Positions 24,027-34,021 of a stretch of 64,000 nucleotides of DNA are shown here, piece after piece. The notes beneath the pieces are model-generated. The model worked only from the letters and a program-made list of their open reading frames with translations, did not search any database and was not told the DNA's origin. This stretch comes from Dyadobacter sp. 676 (GTDB taxonomy: Bacteria > Bacteroidota > Bacteroidia > Cytophagales > Spirosomataceae), in NCBI RefSeq assembly GCF_040448675.1, contig NZ_CP159289.1:3683001-3747000 (forward strand), read 5' to 3'. Made by a program: the position numbers and the translations under genes. Position 1 is the first letter of the stretch; every line of letters starts with the position of its first letter.

Positions 24027-24929
24027 CTATTTGAACAAAGTCACTTGCCCGCTTGCTACCCTGGGATCGTAGGGCACTTTCAGTTCCATACCCAATTCCT
24101 TGTTCATTTTCTGGATAAGGTAGGATGACAGCAATGGCGATGCTTCCTCATGGTTCTGGTGTACAAAGAAGAATATTTTCTGAATGCCTTCTTCGGTCCA
24201 TAGTTTGAGCCTTTCGAACCAGTCATCGAGGCGGGTGTAATCCGAATCGACGTTGGCGCCGTTGTAACGGATGAACGCCGTCGGTGTGGTGAGCCGCATA
24301 TGCAGCAGGTCGCGGCGGCCGGCCGAATCGGTTACGATATGCGTGATATTCTTCCTTTCCAGAAGGCTGTAAAGATCTTCGCTGTTGAACGAGCCGTCGT
24401 ACCAGCCCGTGTGGCGCAACTCCAACGCCAGAGGGAAGCCGGAAGGCCACTCTTCGAGGTAGGCCTTCAACACATCCCAATTTTTAGGGCCGAAATTATC
24501 GGGCATTTGCAGGAAAAGCATGCCGAGTTTGTCTTGCAAATGCGCAATACCGTCGAGGTAGATATCCGTCTGTTCCTTTGCGTCTTTCAGTCGTTTCCAG
24601 TGACTGATCCCCTGGTGGAGTTTGGGGAAAAATTTAAAACCCGCCGGCGTTTTGGTGTACCAGGTTTCGATCGTTTCGACGGGAAAGTTATTGTAAAAAG
24701 TTGCATTCAGTTCAATGCTGTTGAATTGCGTCGCATAATACGCCAATTCATCCTTTGTACCTTTTGGATAAAATCCTTTCAGGTCGGTCTTGTTCCATTT
24801 GGCGCAACCGATATAGACTTCCGGCTTTCCGGCTGTTTTGGTGGCATTCAGCAGCGCTTTGTTGGCGGGCGCATCGGCTGGCAAGGTGAAATCGATATCA
24901 TCGGGATTTTCAACTTTTCCGAATTTCAT
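24027..24929 (-). CDS. DUF72 family protein
   Basis: A 300-residue TIM-barrel-like DUF72 (YecE) protein with the family signature YIGCAKWN..GFYP near the N-terminus, FNSIELNATFYN, LQMPDNFGP, ALELRHTGWY and YTRLDDWFERL. The function is unknown. The ATG at 24929 fits the family; a frame extending to 24968 adds 13 non-conserved residues. It shares its terminator with the convergent phosphodiesterase gene. Confidence 0.88.
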   Translation of the reverse strand: MKFGKVENPDDIDFTLPADAPANKALLNATKTAGKPEVYIGCAKWNKTDLKGFYPKGTKDELAYYATQFNSIELNATFYNNFPVETIETWYTKTPAGFKFFPKLHQGISHWKRLKDAKEQTDIYLDGIAHLQDKLGMLFLQMPDNFGPKNWDVLKAYLEEWPSGFPLALELRHTGWYDGSFNSEDLYSLLERKNITHIVTDSAGRRDLLHMRLTTPTAFIRYNGANVDSDYTRLDDWFERLKLWTEEGIQKIFFFVHQNHEEASPLLSSYLIQKMNKELGMELKVPYDPRVASGQVTLFK

Positions 24930-25004
24930 GACTGGCGGGATTAGAATGAACAAATATAAATCCGGCAAGCCGTCGCGACTTGCCAGGTTACCGAAAGGAG
25001 CGGA

Positions 25005-25520
25005 TTATCTTCCGAAATCGTCCTGAACACGCACGATGTCGTCTTCGTCCGAAGGATTGGAAGGATCGGTGTGCTGCCATATTTCCGCTACAAATCCCCA
25101 TTCGTTTACTCCAACCAGGCGGTGACGCTCCCCTTTTTTGAGGTTTACAACCGTACCGATCGGCAGTTGCCGCAATTCGGTTTCTTCGTCCGTATCGCTG
25201 ATTACGATGCCTGCGCTTCCGCCGATTACTTTCCAGATTTCGGCCCGGCGGTGGTGATACTGCCATGAAAGGCGTTTGTTGGGCGCTACCACGAGGATTT
25301 TAGGGCTCAGCTTTTCGTAACCGGCGAAGTCGGCCAATGACAAATGCGGGAAAAATGTGGAGATGAATTTGGGGGCCTGGCTTTCATCGAGCACAAAAAA
25401 ACCGCCCCACGGACGTGAGTGGTCTTTCGCGACAACGGTGAAACCTTGCTCATCTATAAACTGCTGTACTTTTGCAAAAACCTCACTTTTATCGGCATCA
25501 GCCGCAAACGATTGTATCAT
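25005..25520 (-). CDS. Cupin-domain phosphomannose isomerase-like protein
   Basis: A 171-residue cupin with KDHSRPWGGFFVL, KRLSWQYHHRRAEIWKVIGG and PIGTVVNLKKGERHRLVG, which hold the metal-binding His residues and the fold of type II mannose-6-phosphate isomerases. The ATG at 25520 (MIQSFAADADKSEV) is preferred to 25586. It is probably a sugar-phosphate isomerase domain protein, with the substrate not certain. It starts the right-hand flank of the carbohydrate locus but has no clear operon link with it. Confidence 0.75.
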   Translation of the reverse strand: MIQSFAADADKSEVFAKVQQFIDEQGFTVVAKDHSRPWGGFFVLDESQAPKFISTFFPHLSLADFAGYEKLSPKILVVAPNKRLSWQYHHRRAEIWKVIGGSAGIVISDTDEETELRQLPIGTVVNLKKGERHRLVGVNEWGFVAEIWQHTDPSNPSDEDDIVRVQDDFGR

Positions 25521-25572
25521 AACCGGGAATAATTTGTGAATCGGGTGAGTTTCAAAATTAGGATAAAAAACA

Positions 25573-25605
25573 AAAAGATGCCCCAAAATATTCAGGGCAC
25601 CTTTT
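25573..25605 (-). terminator. Intrinsic terminator after the susD gene
   Basis: On the minus strand AAAAGGTGCCC and GGGCATCTTTT form an 11-base stem (one G-U pair) with a 10-base spacer, followed by a T-rich run (complement 25562-25576). It lies 22 bases after the susD stop. Confidence 0.8.
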
Positions 25606-25627
25606 GAATTATATCTACTAATTTATA

Positions 25628-27226
25628 CTATTTGTCCCACCATACTTTGGTGGTGAAATCGTCGGGCAGGGTAGCGCCTGTCTGATAGTTCGGGTTGCCT
25701 GCCACTTCGCCAGTCGGATATTTGAGTCTTACCGGGATCGTTCCGTTGGTGACATTGCCGGGGTAGTTGGTTGGCGTCAGCTTGGGATAGCCGGTCCTGC
25801 GCCAATCGTTCCAAGCTTCCCACCAGTTGAAAAACTTGTTCACCCACATTTGTTCGCCGATCATTTCGAGTGCCGGCTTGGCGGTGCTGTAAGGGTAAGT
25901 GGTGAGATAAGTGGCTACCGCGGCATCCGAAACGGTCAGTGAGGCATCATACGGTGTGTACATTTGCATGGAAGCTTTCACACCGGCTTCGTAATGTGAT
26001 TTCGCCGTTCCGGTAATACCGCTTCCGATCTTCCGCTCGATGGCTTCGGCCAACAAGAGTTCCACCTCGCCGTAATTCATGATCATGTAGGGATCGGAAT
26101 CCTGTAACATCTTGACGTTGATGCGGGAGTAGGTTTTGGCGAGGTTCACAGCCGTGCCTTCCAGTTTGTCGAGCATGGCCTGATCGTAACCGTTAGGCAT
26201 GCCCTTCTGTTTCAATGGGTCGACGGTAATAGGCGTGAAACCTGTGGCTGTCCATTCGCCGATACCGCCGCTAAGGATCATCAGGCGGGGGTCGTCATCG
26301 GCGACACTGTTCGGATTCGTACCTTTAAGGAAATTAATTAAAGTGGCACTCATGTACGACGGTTGTCCTCCATCGCCGGGGTCAAATGCACGGGAAATAC
26401 CATTTTGGTTTACCCATTCGCTCGGTCCGTCAGCCATAGCCACCCAGACATTGTCTGCATTGCTCGTAAATACTCCCCCCGCGGCGGCCTTGGTTACATA
26501 AGTAGCTGCCTTCGCTGGGTCTACATTGGAAATACGCATGGCCAGGCGCAGCATGAGTGAGTAACCAAATTTCTTCCATCTGGCAATATTACCCTTATAA
26601 ATGAAGTCGGCTGCGGCGAAACCTTCATCCGGATTACTTGTGCTTAACGCCCCCGATGCCTCGTCGAGTTCTTTCAGCAGGTCGGCGTAAATCGCATCCT
26701 GAGTATCATATTTCGGGAAGAATATGCCTTCCGTCCCCTTGTTGGCCTCTGTATACGGGACATTACCGTAAAAGTCGGTGAGGCGCGCAAAGCTGAAAGC
26801 TCTTAAGATGCGGGCTGCGTTACGCATATTCACATATTTCCCTTCCGCAAAACCGCCCGGCCCCGATTGTTTCAGGATCTCCGCGATGTTTTTGAGCTGG
26901 TCGTTGTAAGTAAATTCAAACGGCGCGGCATTGGTTTCGGCGTTTACCGTATACTTATCGCCCGGTGCAATACCACCACCCGCATTGGCAAGCTGCTGGA
27001 TTGCATAGGCACACCAGCCGATGTTGGTACGCCAGTCGATGTAGCGGTTGTCGCCGGCTGAACCATTGGAAGCGATGCCCAACTCCACCGAAGTGAATAT
27101 GAAGTTGAGGTTCACCTGATTCAGGGCCTGCGGATTAATATTCAGGTCGTGCAGTTCTTTGGTGTCGCACGCCGCCGCGAGCAGGCCCGCCAATCCGTAT
27201 TTCAAATATTTGGTGAAATTTTTCAT
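25628..27226 (-). CDS. SusD/RagB-like outer-membrane lipoprotein
   Basis: A 532-residue lipoprotein with a lipobox ending at C20 (LLAAACDTKELHDL). The TPR-like SusD fold is seen in the SusD-like_2 pattern NINPQALNQVNLNFIFTSVELG and FEFTYNDQLKNIAEILKQ. It caps the SusC transporter and binds glycan at the cell surface. It is 10 bases after the susC gene (27237) and is the last gene of the locus, followed by a terminator. Confidence 0.93.
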   Translation of the reverse strand: MKNFTKYLKYGLAGLLAAACDTKELHDLNINPQALNQVNLNFIFTSVELGIASNGSAGDNRYIDWRTNIGWCAYAIQQLANAGGGIAPGDKYTVNAETNAAPFEFTYNDQLKNIAEILKQSGPGGFAEGKYVNMRNAARILRAFSFARLTDFYGNVPYTEANKGTEGIFFPKYDTQDAIYADLLKELDEASGALSTSNPDEGFAAADFIYKGNIARWKKFGYSLMLRLAMRISNVDPAKAATYVTKAAAGGVFTSNADNVWVAMADGPSEWVNQNGISRAFDPGDGGQPSYMSATLINFLKGTNPNSVADDDPRLMILSGGIGEWTATGFTPITVDPLKQKGMPNGYDQAMLDKLEGTAVNLAKTYSRINVKMLQDSDPYMIMNYGEVELLLAEAIERKIGSGITGTAKSHYEAGVKASMQMYTPYDASLTVSDAAVATYLTTYPYSTAKPALEMIGEQMWVNKFFNWWEAWNDWRRTGYPKLTPTNYPGNVTNGTIPVRLKYPTGEVAGNPNYQTGATLPDDFTTKVWWDK

Positions 27227-27236
27227 GTCTCGATAA

Positions 27237-30200
27237 TTAGAATGTTGCTCTCAGATTGAAACCGTAACTGCGTGTGGATGGGAAACCGAAGTAGTCGAAA
27301 CCTTGCGAGTTCCCGTTGGAATAGGTCGATTCCGGGTCCACGTTATCGATGTTCTTGAACAGGATGGCCAGGTTACGCCCAACAAAAGAGATGCTAAGGT
27401 TTTGCAGCGGGGTTTTTTCGAGAAGCTTTTTCGGGAAAGTATAGCCGAGAGTCAACTGCCTCAGTTTGATAAAGGAGGCATCGTAAAGGAACATGGGCGT
27501 TACCGCGTCGGCTTCACCGCCAACAGAGTTCCAGTAGTCGAAGGCCTCACGGGGCGTCAGCGTTTTGGTAAATGGTTTGTATTCTGTTCCTTCCTGCGTT
27601 ACGCCGGTTACCGTCAGAGGGGCTTCTCCTTCGCGTCCTTGCAGCGATTTCTTGCTCAATCCCCATTGGGTAAGGCGCATGTTGGTCCCCGACAGAATGT
27701 CACCGCCCCATTTGAAGTCGACAAGGAAGGAGAGGTCGATGCCCTTGTAATTGAATGCGTTGGTCAACCCTCCGGTCAATTTGGCAACACCGTTACCGAT
27801 GATCTCATATCCTGCGGATCCCACCGGGCGGCCGTCGCTGTAAAATACGGGTTGCCCGTCCGGCGACAGTTTCTGAACGCGGCCGGTGATCATGCCATAG
27901 GGATGCCCTACGATATTCTTAATGAACGAGTTGCGAGTACGTGGCTCTTCCATTACCAACTCGGTCGAACCTTCGATCAGGGCTTTTACTTTGTTATTGT
28001 TTTTCGCGAGGTTCAATGTTACATCCCAATTCAAATTGCTGGTTTTGAGTGGAGTAGTGGTGAGAAGCAGTTCAATGCCTCTGTTTTGCATTTTGCCGAG
28101 GTTTACCGAAGTGGTGGCAAAGCCGCTTGCGCGCGAGATTGTAGCATCCAGGATATCGTCAGTCGTCTGCTGGTCATAGTAGGTGAAATCGACACCTAGC
28201 TTGTTATTGAACACACGGAAGTCGATACCGAATTCTGTCTCTGTTACGGTCAACGGTTTCAGCTTCCGGTTGGGGATGTTACCTCCATTACCCATCGCCT
28301 GTGAGAAAGATGCCATGGGAATGCCCAGGTGCGGGTTGCCGTTCAAAGAGTAGGTCAAATCGGTCGTGTAAGCCCCGTTTGTAGCATTGCCCACCTGTGC
28401 CCAGGAAGCTCTGATTTTTCCGTACGACAACCACGACGGCAGCCCCTTGAATGCGTCCGAGAAAACAAAGCTGACGCCGACCGACGGATAAAGCGTACTG
28501 TTAGTAGCCGGATTCAATACCGAAAACCAGTCGTTGCGCGCGGTAGCATTCAAGTAAAGGTAACCATCCCAGGAGAGCTCCATGGATCCAAACAGCGAAT
28601 TGATGCCGGTTTCCCAGTAATTATAATCCCATGATTTGCCCTTTACATTGTTGATCGCAGGGAAGAACTGGACATTGAAACCATTACCATAAATATTGAC
28701 GTAATCATATTTCCTTCTCATACGGTTTCCACCGGCAAATGCGTTGATGCCGATTTTGCCAAAGTCCTTATTGACGCCGATCGTATATTCCGCATTCAAC
28801 TCGGAGACATTCCATGTTCCCATGCTGCGTGCTCCGCCGCGCTGATAACCGGTACCTTCCGGTGTGAGGGCCTCGGCGCGGCGCGTATATTTATCGAGAC
28901 CGACGCGTCCCTGGATATAGAGCCAGTCTGTGAACTGGTATTTCAATGCGCCCGACGTGATGATCCGGTTCTTTTTGTCGGTTTTGATGAACTGATAAGA
29001 AACCCAGTAGGGATTTTGTCCCCAGTTGTTGTTGGCCTGCTGGAATTCTTCGCCCACCTGTTTACCAAATATACTGAGGCTGGTAGTATCGGTTCCCGCC
29101 GGAATTGCGCCGGGCTTGGCGGGATCGCCATAATAATCAAGGATGTTGTAGTTGCCGGGTGTCCTCCACACGGATTGGATTGCGTTGCCGGGGGAGTCGG
29201 ATACGTTCGGGCGATTTTTAGCCTTTTCTTCCGAATACAACACCTTGGCATCCAACGTAATACGTTTACCGAATTTGGCGTTGGTCGAAAGCGAGAGGTT
29301 GATCCGGTCGTAGCCCGAGTTGGGAACAATGGTGGTACTGTTCAGGTTGGTCACCGAAGCCCGGAAGTTTTGGGTCTCATTGCCTCCCGAGAGTGCCAGG
29401 TTGTTGGTAAATGCGTGCCCTGTTTTGTAGAATCGTGAAAAATTGTCGCCTTGATAGGCGTAAGGCCTCATTTTACCATCGAAGCCGATCACCTGACTGT
29501 TGTCGTATTTGGGTCCCCAGGAGTCATCGCCCCATTCGTAGGCTTGCTGTTGTGTGGTTGGCTTGGAGGCCACGCCGTTCACATAGGAACCGCTGCCGTA
29601 AGAATGTTGCAGATCGGACAGATCGTTCAGTTTCTCAACCACATAGTTGGAACCAAACTCGATGCCAATACCCTTTCTTCTCGAGCCGCGCTTGGTGGTT
29701 ACATTAATAACGCCATTCGACGCACGGGAGCCATATAAAGCCGCTGCATTAGCACCTTTCAATACTGTTACCGATTCAATATCGTCCGGGTTGATGCTCG
29801 ACAGACCGTCGCCTTCGTCGGAGCCGCCCCAGAGGCCGGCTTGGCCGAAGTTGTTATTATCCATCGGGATACCGTCGATCACGTACAACGGCTGGTTGTT
29901 GCCCTGAAGAGACTTGTTACCACGAATAATCACCCGGGAAGAGCCGGCAGGGCCCGATGCGATTTTGCTCACGTTAACCCCTGCTACGCGCCCGGCGAGC
30001 GCATTACCCAGGTTGGCCTCGCGCGCGGCGGTCATATTACTGCCGGCTACCTCCGTAATGGAGTAAGCGAGAGACCTTTTTTCACGGCTGATACCCAATG
30101 CCGTAACCACCACTTCGCTCAGCGCGGTGGCTTCGGCGGTCAACGAGATGTTGATAACGGTAGCGTTGCCTACTACCACCTCTTTTGTTACATAACCGAT

Positions 30201-30426
30201 ATAGCTAAATGTCAGGGTTTTACCTTTTTCGGCGGTAATGCTGTATTCGCCCTTATCATTAGTGGTGGTACCCCTGGTGGTACCCTTCACGACTACGTTT
30301 ACACCGGCAATGTCACCGCCGGTGGCGTCGCTTACTTTCCCGGATACCGTCATTTCCTGCGCATACCCCTTTGAGGGAGAGCACAGAGAACAGTATCAGC
30401 ATCTTAACTAGTAGATTTTTTTTCAT
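27237..30426 (-). CDS. SusC/RagA TonB-linked outer-membrane transporter (frameshift in the signal peptide)
   Basis: About 1,060 residues: a CarboxypepD_reg-like domain (TVSGKVSDATGGDIAGVNVVVKGTTRGTTTNDKGEYSI), a plug with VSKIASGPAGSSRVIIRGNKSLQGNNQPLYVIDG and ALYGSRASNGVINVTTKRG, and a large barrel ending in an aromatic-tipped strand. The ATG at 30426 opens a signal peptide (MKKNLLVKMLILFSVLSLKG) that does not join the mature part unless one G is removed from the run at 30366-30369; then YAQEMTVSG follows directly. A single homopolymer base is the likely cause. It pairs with the SusD at 25628-27226. Confidence 0.93.
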
Positions 30427-30493
30427 ACAGTCCGTACTTCTGATAGGTTAAACTGGATACTTAAATAGAGGCATTGAAAGCTAAAAATCAGGC

Positions 30494-30501
30494 CAAATAT
30501 A
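30494..30501 (-). promoter_or_regulatory. Probable -7 element for susC
   Basis: On the minus strand TATATTTG matches TAnnTTTG exactly. It lies about 68 bases upstream of the SusC ATG, within the 289-base AT-rich region between the GH130 gene and susC. The -33 box is not clear. Confidence 0.5.
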
Positions 30502-30715
30502 CCGTGGTTGACTCCATATCTACATAGTGCTTTTTTATCTAAAAATAACACATTTTTAACAGGTTTTTAATAGTATGTTAAAATTATTCCAATATAAAAA
30601 TGGATTATTCTATTGCTTTCGATAATTACAAATGTTGGCTACGGTCCTGTAATATAAATTCTAGTATTGGAAGGAAGGATGACCGGCAGACGACTACGGT
30701 ATGATATATACGTGT

Positions 30716-31933
30716 CTACCTGATTCGTCCTGGTAATGGGCTTTCCATAGTTGCCGCGGCTTCCATGAAAGAAAGGTTACGGTCGATAATGCCGGTAAGT
30801 GTTTTTCGGGAAGAAGCCGATGTAAATCCGTCGGGAGCGGTGTGGGTAATATAATCGAGAAGCCGTTCTATCGACGTTGTTGCCACATGCAGCCGGGTGT
30901 CGGAGGAGCCGTAGTAAATGAACACCGAACCGTCGTCGTCAAGTATCCAGCCGTTGGAGAATACGACGTTGGATACATCGCCAACCCGCTCACTTTCCCC
31001 CGGCGCCAGAAAATAGCCGGCCGGTTTGTAAATGACCTTGGAAGGGTCCCGAATGTCCGTCATGAAAAGATACAGCACATAACGCAGGCCGGCCGCGGTT
31101 TGTCGTACGCCGTGCGCGAGGTGAAGCCAGCCCAGGTGTGTCCTGATAGGCGCCGGGCCCTGACCATTTTTGGATTCATAAACGGTGTGATATTTTTTGG
31201 GGTCGACAATGACTTCGCTTGTTATCTGCGCATTTTCGATGTATGGCGCGAGTCCCAGCCCGATGCCGCCTCCCAGGCCCGTTTCGATAAATGAGTCCTG
31301 CGGGCGTGTATAAAATGCGTACTGGCCATTAATGTATTCGGGATGCAAAACGACATTTCGCTGTTGGGGCGATCGGGTTTTCAGATCCGGAAGCCTTTCC
31401 CAACGGCACATGTCCCGGGTACGTACGATGGCGCATTGCGCGATGGCCTGGGATTCGTTTCCGGCCGCAGCGGAGGGGTCTTTGCGTTCGGTGCAGAACA
31501 GTCCGTAAATCCAGCCGTCCTCGTGAGCCGTAAGGCGCATGTCGTAAATATTGACATCCGGCTCCGACGTTTCAGGTATTGCCATGGGGTACTTCCGGAA
31601 CTCGAACCGGTCGATGCCGCTGGTGCTTTCCGCAATGGCAAAAAACGACTTACGATCATAGCCTTCCACACGCGCGACGAGCAGGTATTTCTTTCCAAGC
31701 TTGATCGCGCCTGCATTGAAAACAGCATTGATTCCGAATCTCTTCATAAAGAACGGATTGCTTTCGGGATTCAGGTCGTATTCCCAGAACAGTGGCACGT
31801 GTGAAGCGGTAAGTACTGGAAATTTGTAACGGTCGCAGACGCCGTCGCCGGCGGCGAGCTTTTCGTTCGGAGTCCCGATAAGCCGCTGTTTCTCGCTTTT
31901 AATCAGCTGAAAACGCTCTTCGAAGATCGTCAT
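30716..31933 (-). CDS. GH130 4-O-beta-D-mannosyl-D-glucose phosphorylase-like enzyme
   Basis: A 405-residue five-bladed beta-propeller of family GH130. It carries GINAVFNAGAIKLGKKYLLVARVEGYDRKSFFAIAESTSGID and YDMRLTAHEDGWIYGLFCTERKD, with the catalytic aspartate expected in the early DMR strand, closely matching the MGP subgroup such as the Bacteroides fragilis enzyme. The enzyme phosphorolyses Man-beta-1,4-Glc to mannose 1-phosphate and glucose. The upstream symporter (31960) suggests import of the disaccharide. The exact substrate would need assay. Confidence 0.88.
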   Translation of the reverse strand: MTIFEERFQLIKSEKQRLIGTPNEKLAAGDGVCDRYKFPVLTASHVPLFWEYDLNPESNPFFMKRFGINAVFNAGAIKLGKKYLLVARVEGYDRKSFFAIAESTSGIDRFEFRKYPMAIPETSEPDVNIYDMRLTAHEDGWIYGLFCTERKDPSAAAGNESQAIAQCAIVRTRDMCRWERLPDLKTRSPQQRNVVLHPEYINGQYAFYTRPQDSFIETGLGGGIGLGLAPYIENAQITSEVIVDPKKYHTVYESKNGQGPAPIRTHLGWLHLAHGVRQTAAGLRYVLYLFMTDIRDPSKVIYKPAGYFLAPGESERVGDVSNVVFSNGWILDDDGSVFIYYGSSDTRLHVATTSIERLLDYITHTAPDGFTSASSRKTLTGIIDRNLSFMEAAATMESPLPGRIR

Positions 31934-31959
31934 TGCGTATTTGCAGGTTTGTTGAATGC

Positions 31960-33789
31960 TTAGTGAAAGGGAAGGTGTTTATACCACGTTTTCCACAGAA
32001 TGGCCGAGGTGGCCAGGAATATGGCGGTCGCAATAAGCGTTTCGGCGGGCATTTTCAGTATTCCGAAAACGGGAATGGCTGTAATGGCTGTTTGTGCGAC
32101 AATGCCGGTTATGACATTGAACAAATCCCTCGAAAACTGTTTATTAGGGACAAACAATGGGTCGCTTTTCCGGATCTCCTGGCGGACAGGCCCCCAAAAG
32201 CCCCAGGGATTGACCGTCCGGCAGAATGTTTTCAGAACCTCCATGTCGGTTGGGGCCGTAGCCAACGAACCGGCAACGGCCCCGATTAGCGAAATGACGA
32301 GTATGAGCGGGAAATAACGCAGCGGCAATGTGTTTTGGAACAAATGCGGGCAAACCAGCGCGCAGACAATCCCGGCCAGCATTCCCCAGAAAAAACCGGC
32401 GCTGTTGAACCGCCACCAATACCATTTGAGCACGTTGGAAGCGATATAGCCCCCGTATAGCGCCGATACGATCCATTGCAAAATGCTGTTCACGTCCCTT
32501 GCCAGCAGGCCGAGGACGACACTGATCAAAACGATGACAATGCCTGACAGATAGTTTACGCGGCTTATCTCACGGCTGTCGGCGTCGGGGTTGACCGATC
32601 TGAGATAAATATCGTTCACAAAGTAGGCCTGGGCTGCATTGAATGTACCTGCAAAGGTGCCCATAAATGCTCCCATCAACCCTATCAGCATCAGTCCGAG
32701 CAGCCCTGACGGGACGTGCGTGTTGAGCACTGCGGGAAGCACTTTTTCAAAATCGGTGCCGATGGCTGCGGCGGTGCCCGCATGGCGGAAATACAGCAAT
32801 CCCAGAACCGCAATGCCGGTGATGAAAAGATACCTGGTTGGTAACAGCACAATATTGACGATCATGCTCATTAACGCGGCTTCCCGGGGCGAGCGGGTCG
32901 ACAGGATCTTCTGCATGTCGTAATTGGGGGCCGGGCCGGCGAGGCTCGCGAGAATACCCTTGGCGGTCATCCAGGCAAAAAAGTAGCCAAATGGGGCGAA
33001 ATTGTCGCTTTTCAGCTTATCGGCGGCGGCTGGCAGGCGTGTCGACCAGTCGAGATCCAGATATTTACCGAAAAACAGATCGGTCCAGCCAGAAGGTACG
33101 CCCAGTTGCCTCACATCCGACAATGCCGGATATGCCATGGCGGCGACGGATACACACACGATCACCATGATCAGATAATGCAGGACATCGGCCCATACGA
33201 TGCTTTTCATGCCTCCAAGCAGTGCATAGCAGGCTGTGAAAACAGTAAAAAGTATCCCATAGAAGTGTGCCGAATAGCCGGCCGGCAGATCAAAGGGCAG
33301 GAAAGGCTTCACGACATGCCAGGGTATGAATATCCCGATGAATTTGCCCAGGCCGATAAAGCCGTAAGCCATAAAGCTCAGACAGCTCAATAGCGCGAAA
33401 ATGATGATGATCTTGTGCGAAAGGTCAGCGCCGCGCCGGTCGCCGAAACGGAACAGCATCCATTCCGCACCGGTAGCCGCATTGGAGCGCCTGAGCCACA
33501 TTGAGAGATAGACCATCATAAATATCTGGTTAAATACCGGCCACAGCCAGGGTAGCCAAATGCTTTTTACACCGTACACGACCATTATCGCGACCATCCA
33601 GGCCGTGCCGGAGAGATCGAACATGCCCGATGCGTTGGAAATGCCGAGCATCCAGAACGGCATGGATTTCCCACCCAGCAGGTAGTCGTTTTTGCTTTTC
33701 GCAGCCTGCCGCTTGAGGTAAAATCCGATCAGAAGGACCGCTAGCAGGTAAATGAATATGACGAGGAGGTCGATCGCTTTGATTTTCAT
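31960..33789 (-). CDS. Sodium:solute symporter family transporter
   Basis: A 609-residue SSS-family membrane protein with about 14 hydrophobic segments, starting MKIKAIDLLVIFIYLLAVLLIGFYLKR. SSS hallmarks include the GGMKSIVWADVLHY and YDMQKILSTRSPREAAL stretches. It is the first gene of a leftward operon, 26 bases before the GH130 gene, so it probably carries mannosyl-glucose or a related disaccharide into the cytoplasm with sodium. Bacteroides fragilis has a comparable symporter beside its MGP gene. Confidence 0.9.
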   Translation of the reverse strand: MKIKAIDLLVIFIYLLAVLLIGFYLKRQAAKSKNDYLLGGKSMPFWMLGISNASGMFDLSGTAWMVAIMVVYGVKSIWLPWLWPVFNQIFMMVYLSMWLRRSNAATGAEWMLFRFGDRRGADLSHKIIIIFALLSCLSFMAYGFIGLGKFIGIFIPWHVVKPFLPFDLPAGYSAHFYGILFTVFTACYALLGGMKSIVWADVLHYLIMVIVCVSVAAMAYPALSDVRQLGVPSGWTDLFFGKYLDLDWSTRLPAAADKLKSDNFAPFGYFFAWMTAKGILASLAGPAPNYDMQKILSTRSPREAALMSMIVNIVLLPTRYLFITGIAVLGLLYFRHAGTAAAIGTDFEKVLPAVLNTHVPSGLLGLMLIGLMGAFMGTFAGTFNAAQAYFVNDIYLRSVNPDADSREISRVNYLSGIVIVLISVVLGLLARDVNSILQWIVSALYGGYIASNVLKWYWWRFNSAGFFWGMLAGIVCALVCPHLFQNTLPLRYFPLILVISLIGAVAGSLATAPTDMEVLKTFCRTVNPWGFWGPVRQEIRKSDPLFVPNKQFSRDLFNVITGIVAQTAITAIPVFGILKMPAETLIATAIFLATSAILWKTWYKHLPFH

Positions 33790-33821
33790 CGGTGGCCCTG
33801 CAAATCGATCCGCGTATGGTA

Positions 33822-33829
33822 CAAACTTA
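33822..33829 (-). promoter_or_regulatory. Probable -7 element of the mannose-type operon
   Basis: On the minus strand TAAGTTTG matches TAnnTTTG and lies 33 bases before the symporter ATG, inside the 232-base region shared with the divergent AraC gene. Regulation from that region is expected. Confidence 0.5.
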
Positions 33830-34021
33830 TTGACAAAACTGCCGCAGGATATAATACTTTTTTAACCATGATTAGGCCAATACTAACAGTTTGTGAGATT
33901 CCTGGAAGAATGTGGGATGGAAATATTGATAATTAATCTTTAAATTGTTACCTGAATATAGCACCAGTGAGTTTGACTGATCAGTTTATTTTCAAATTAA
34001 TTTAAAATCCCGATTTAGCCT

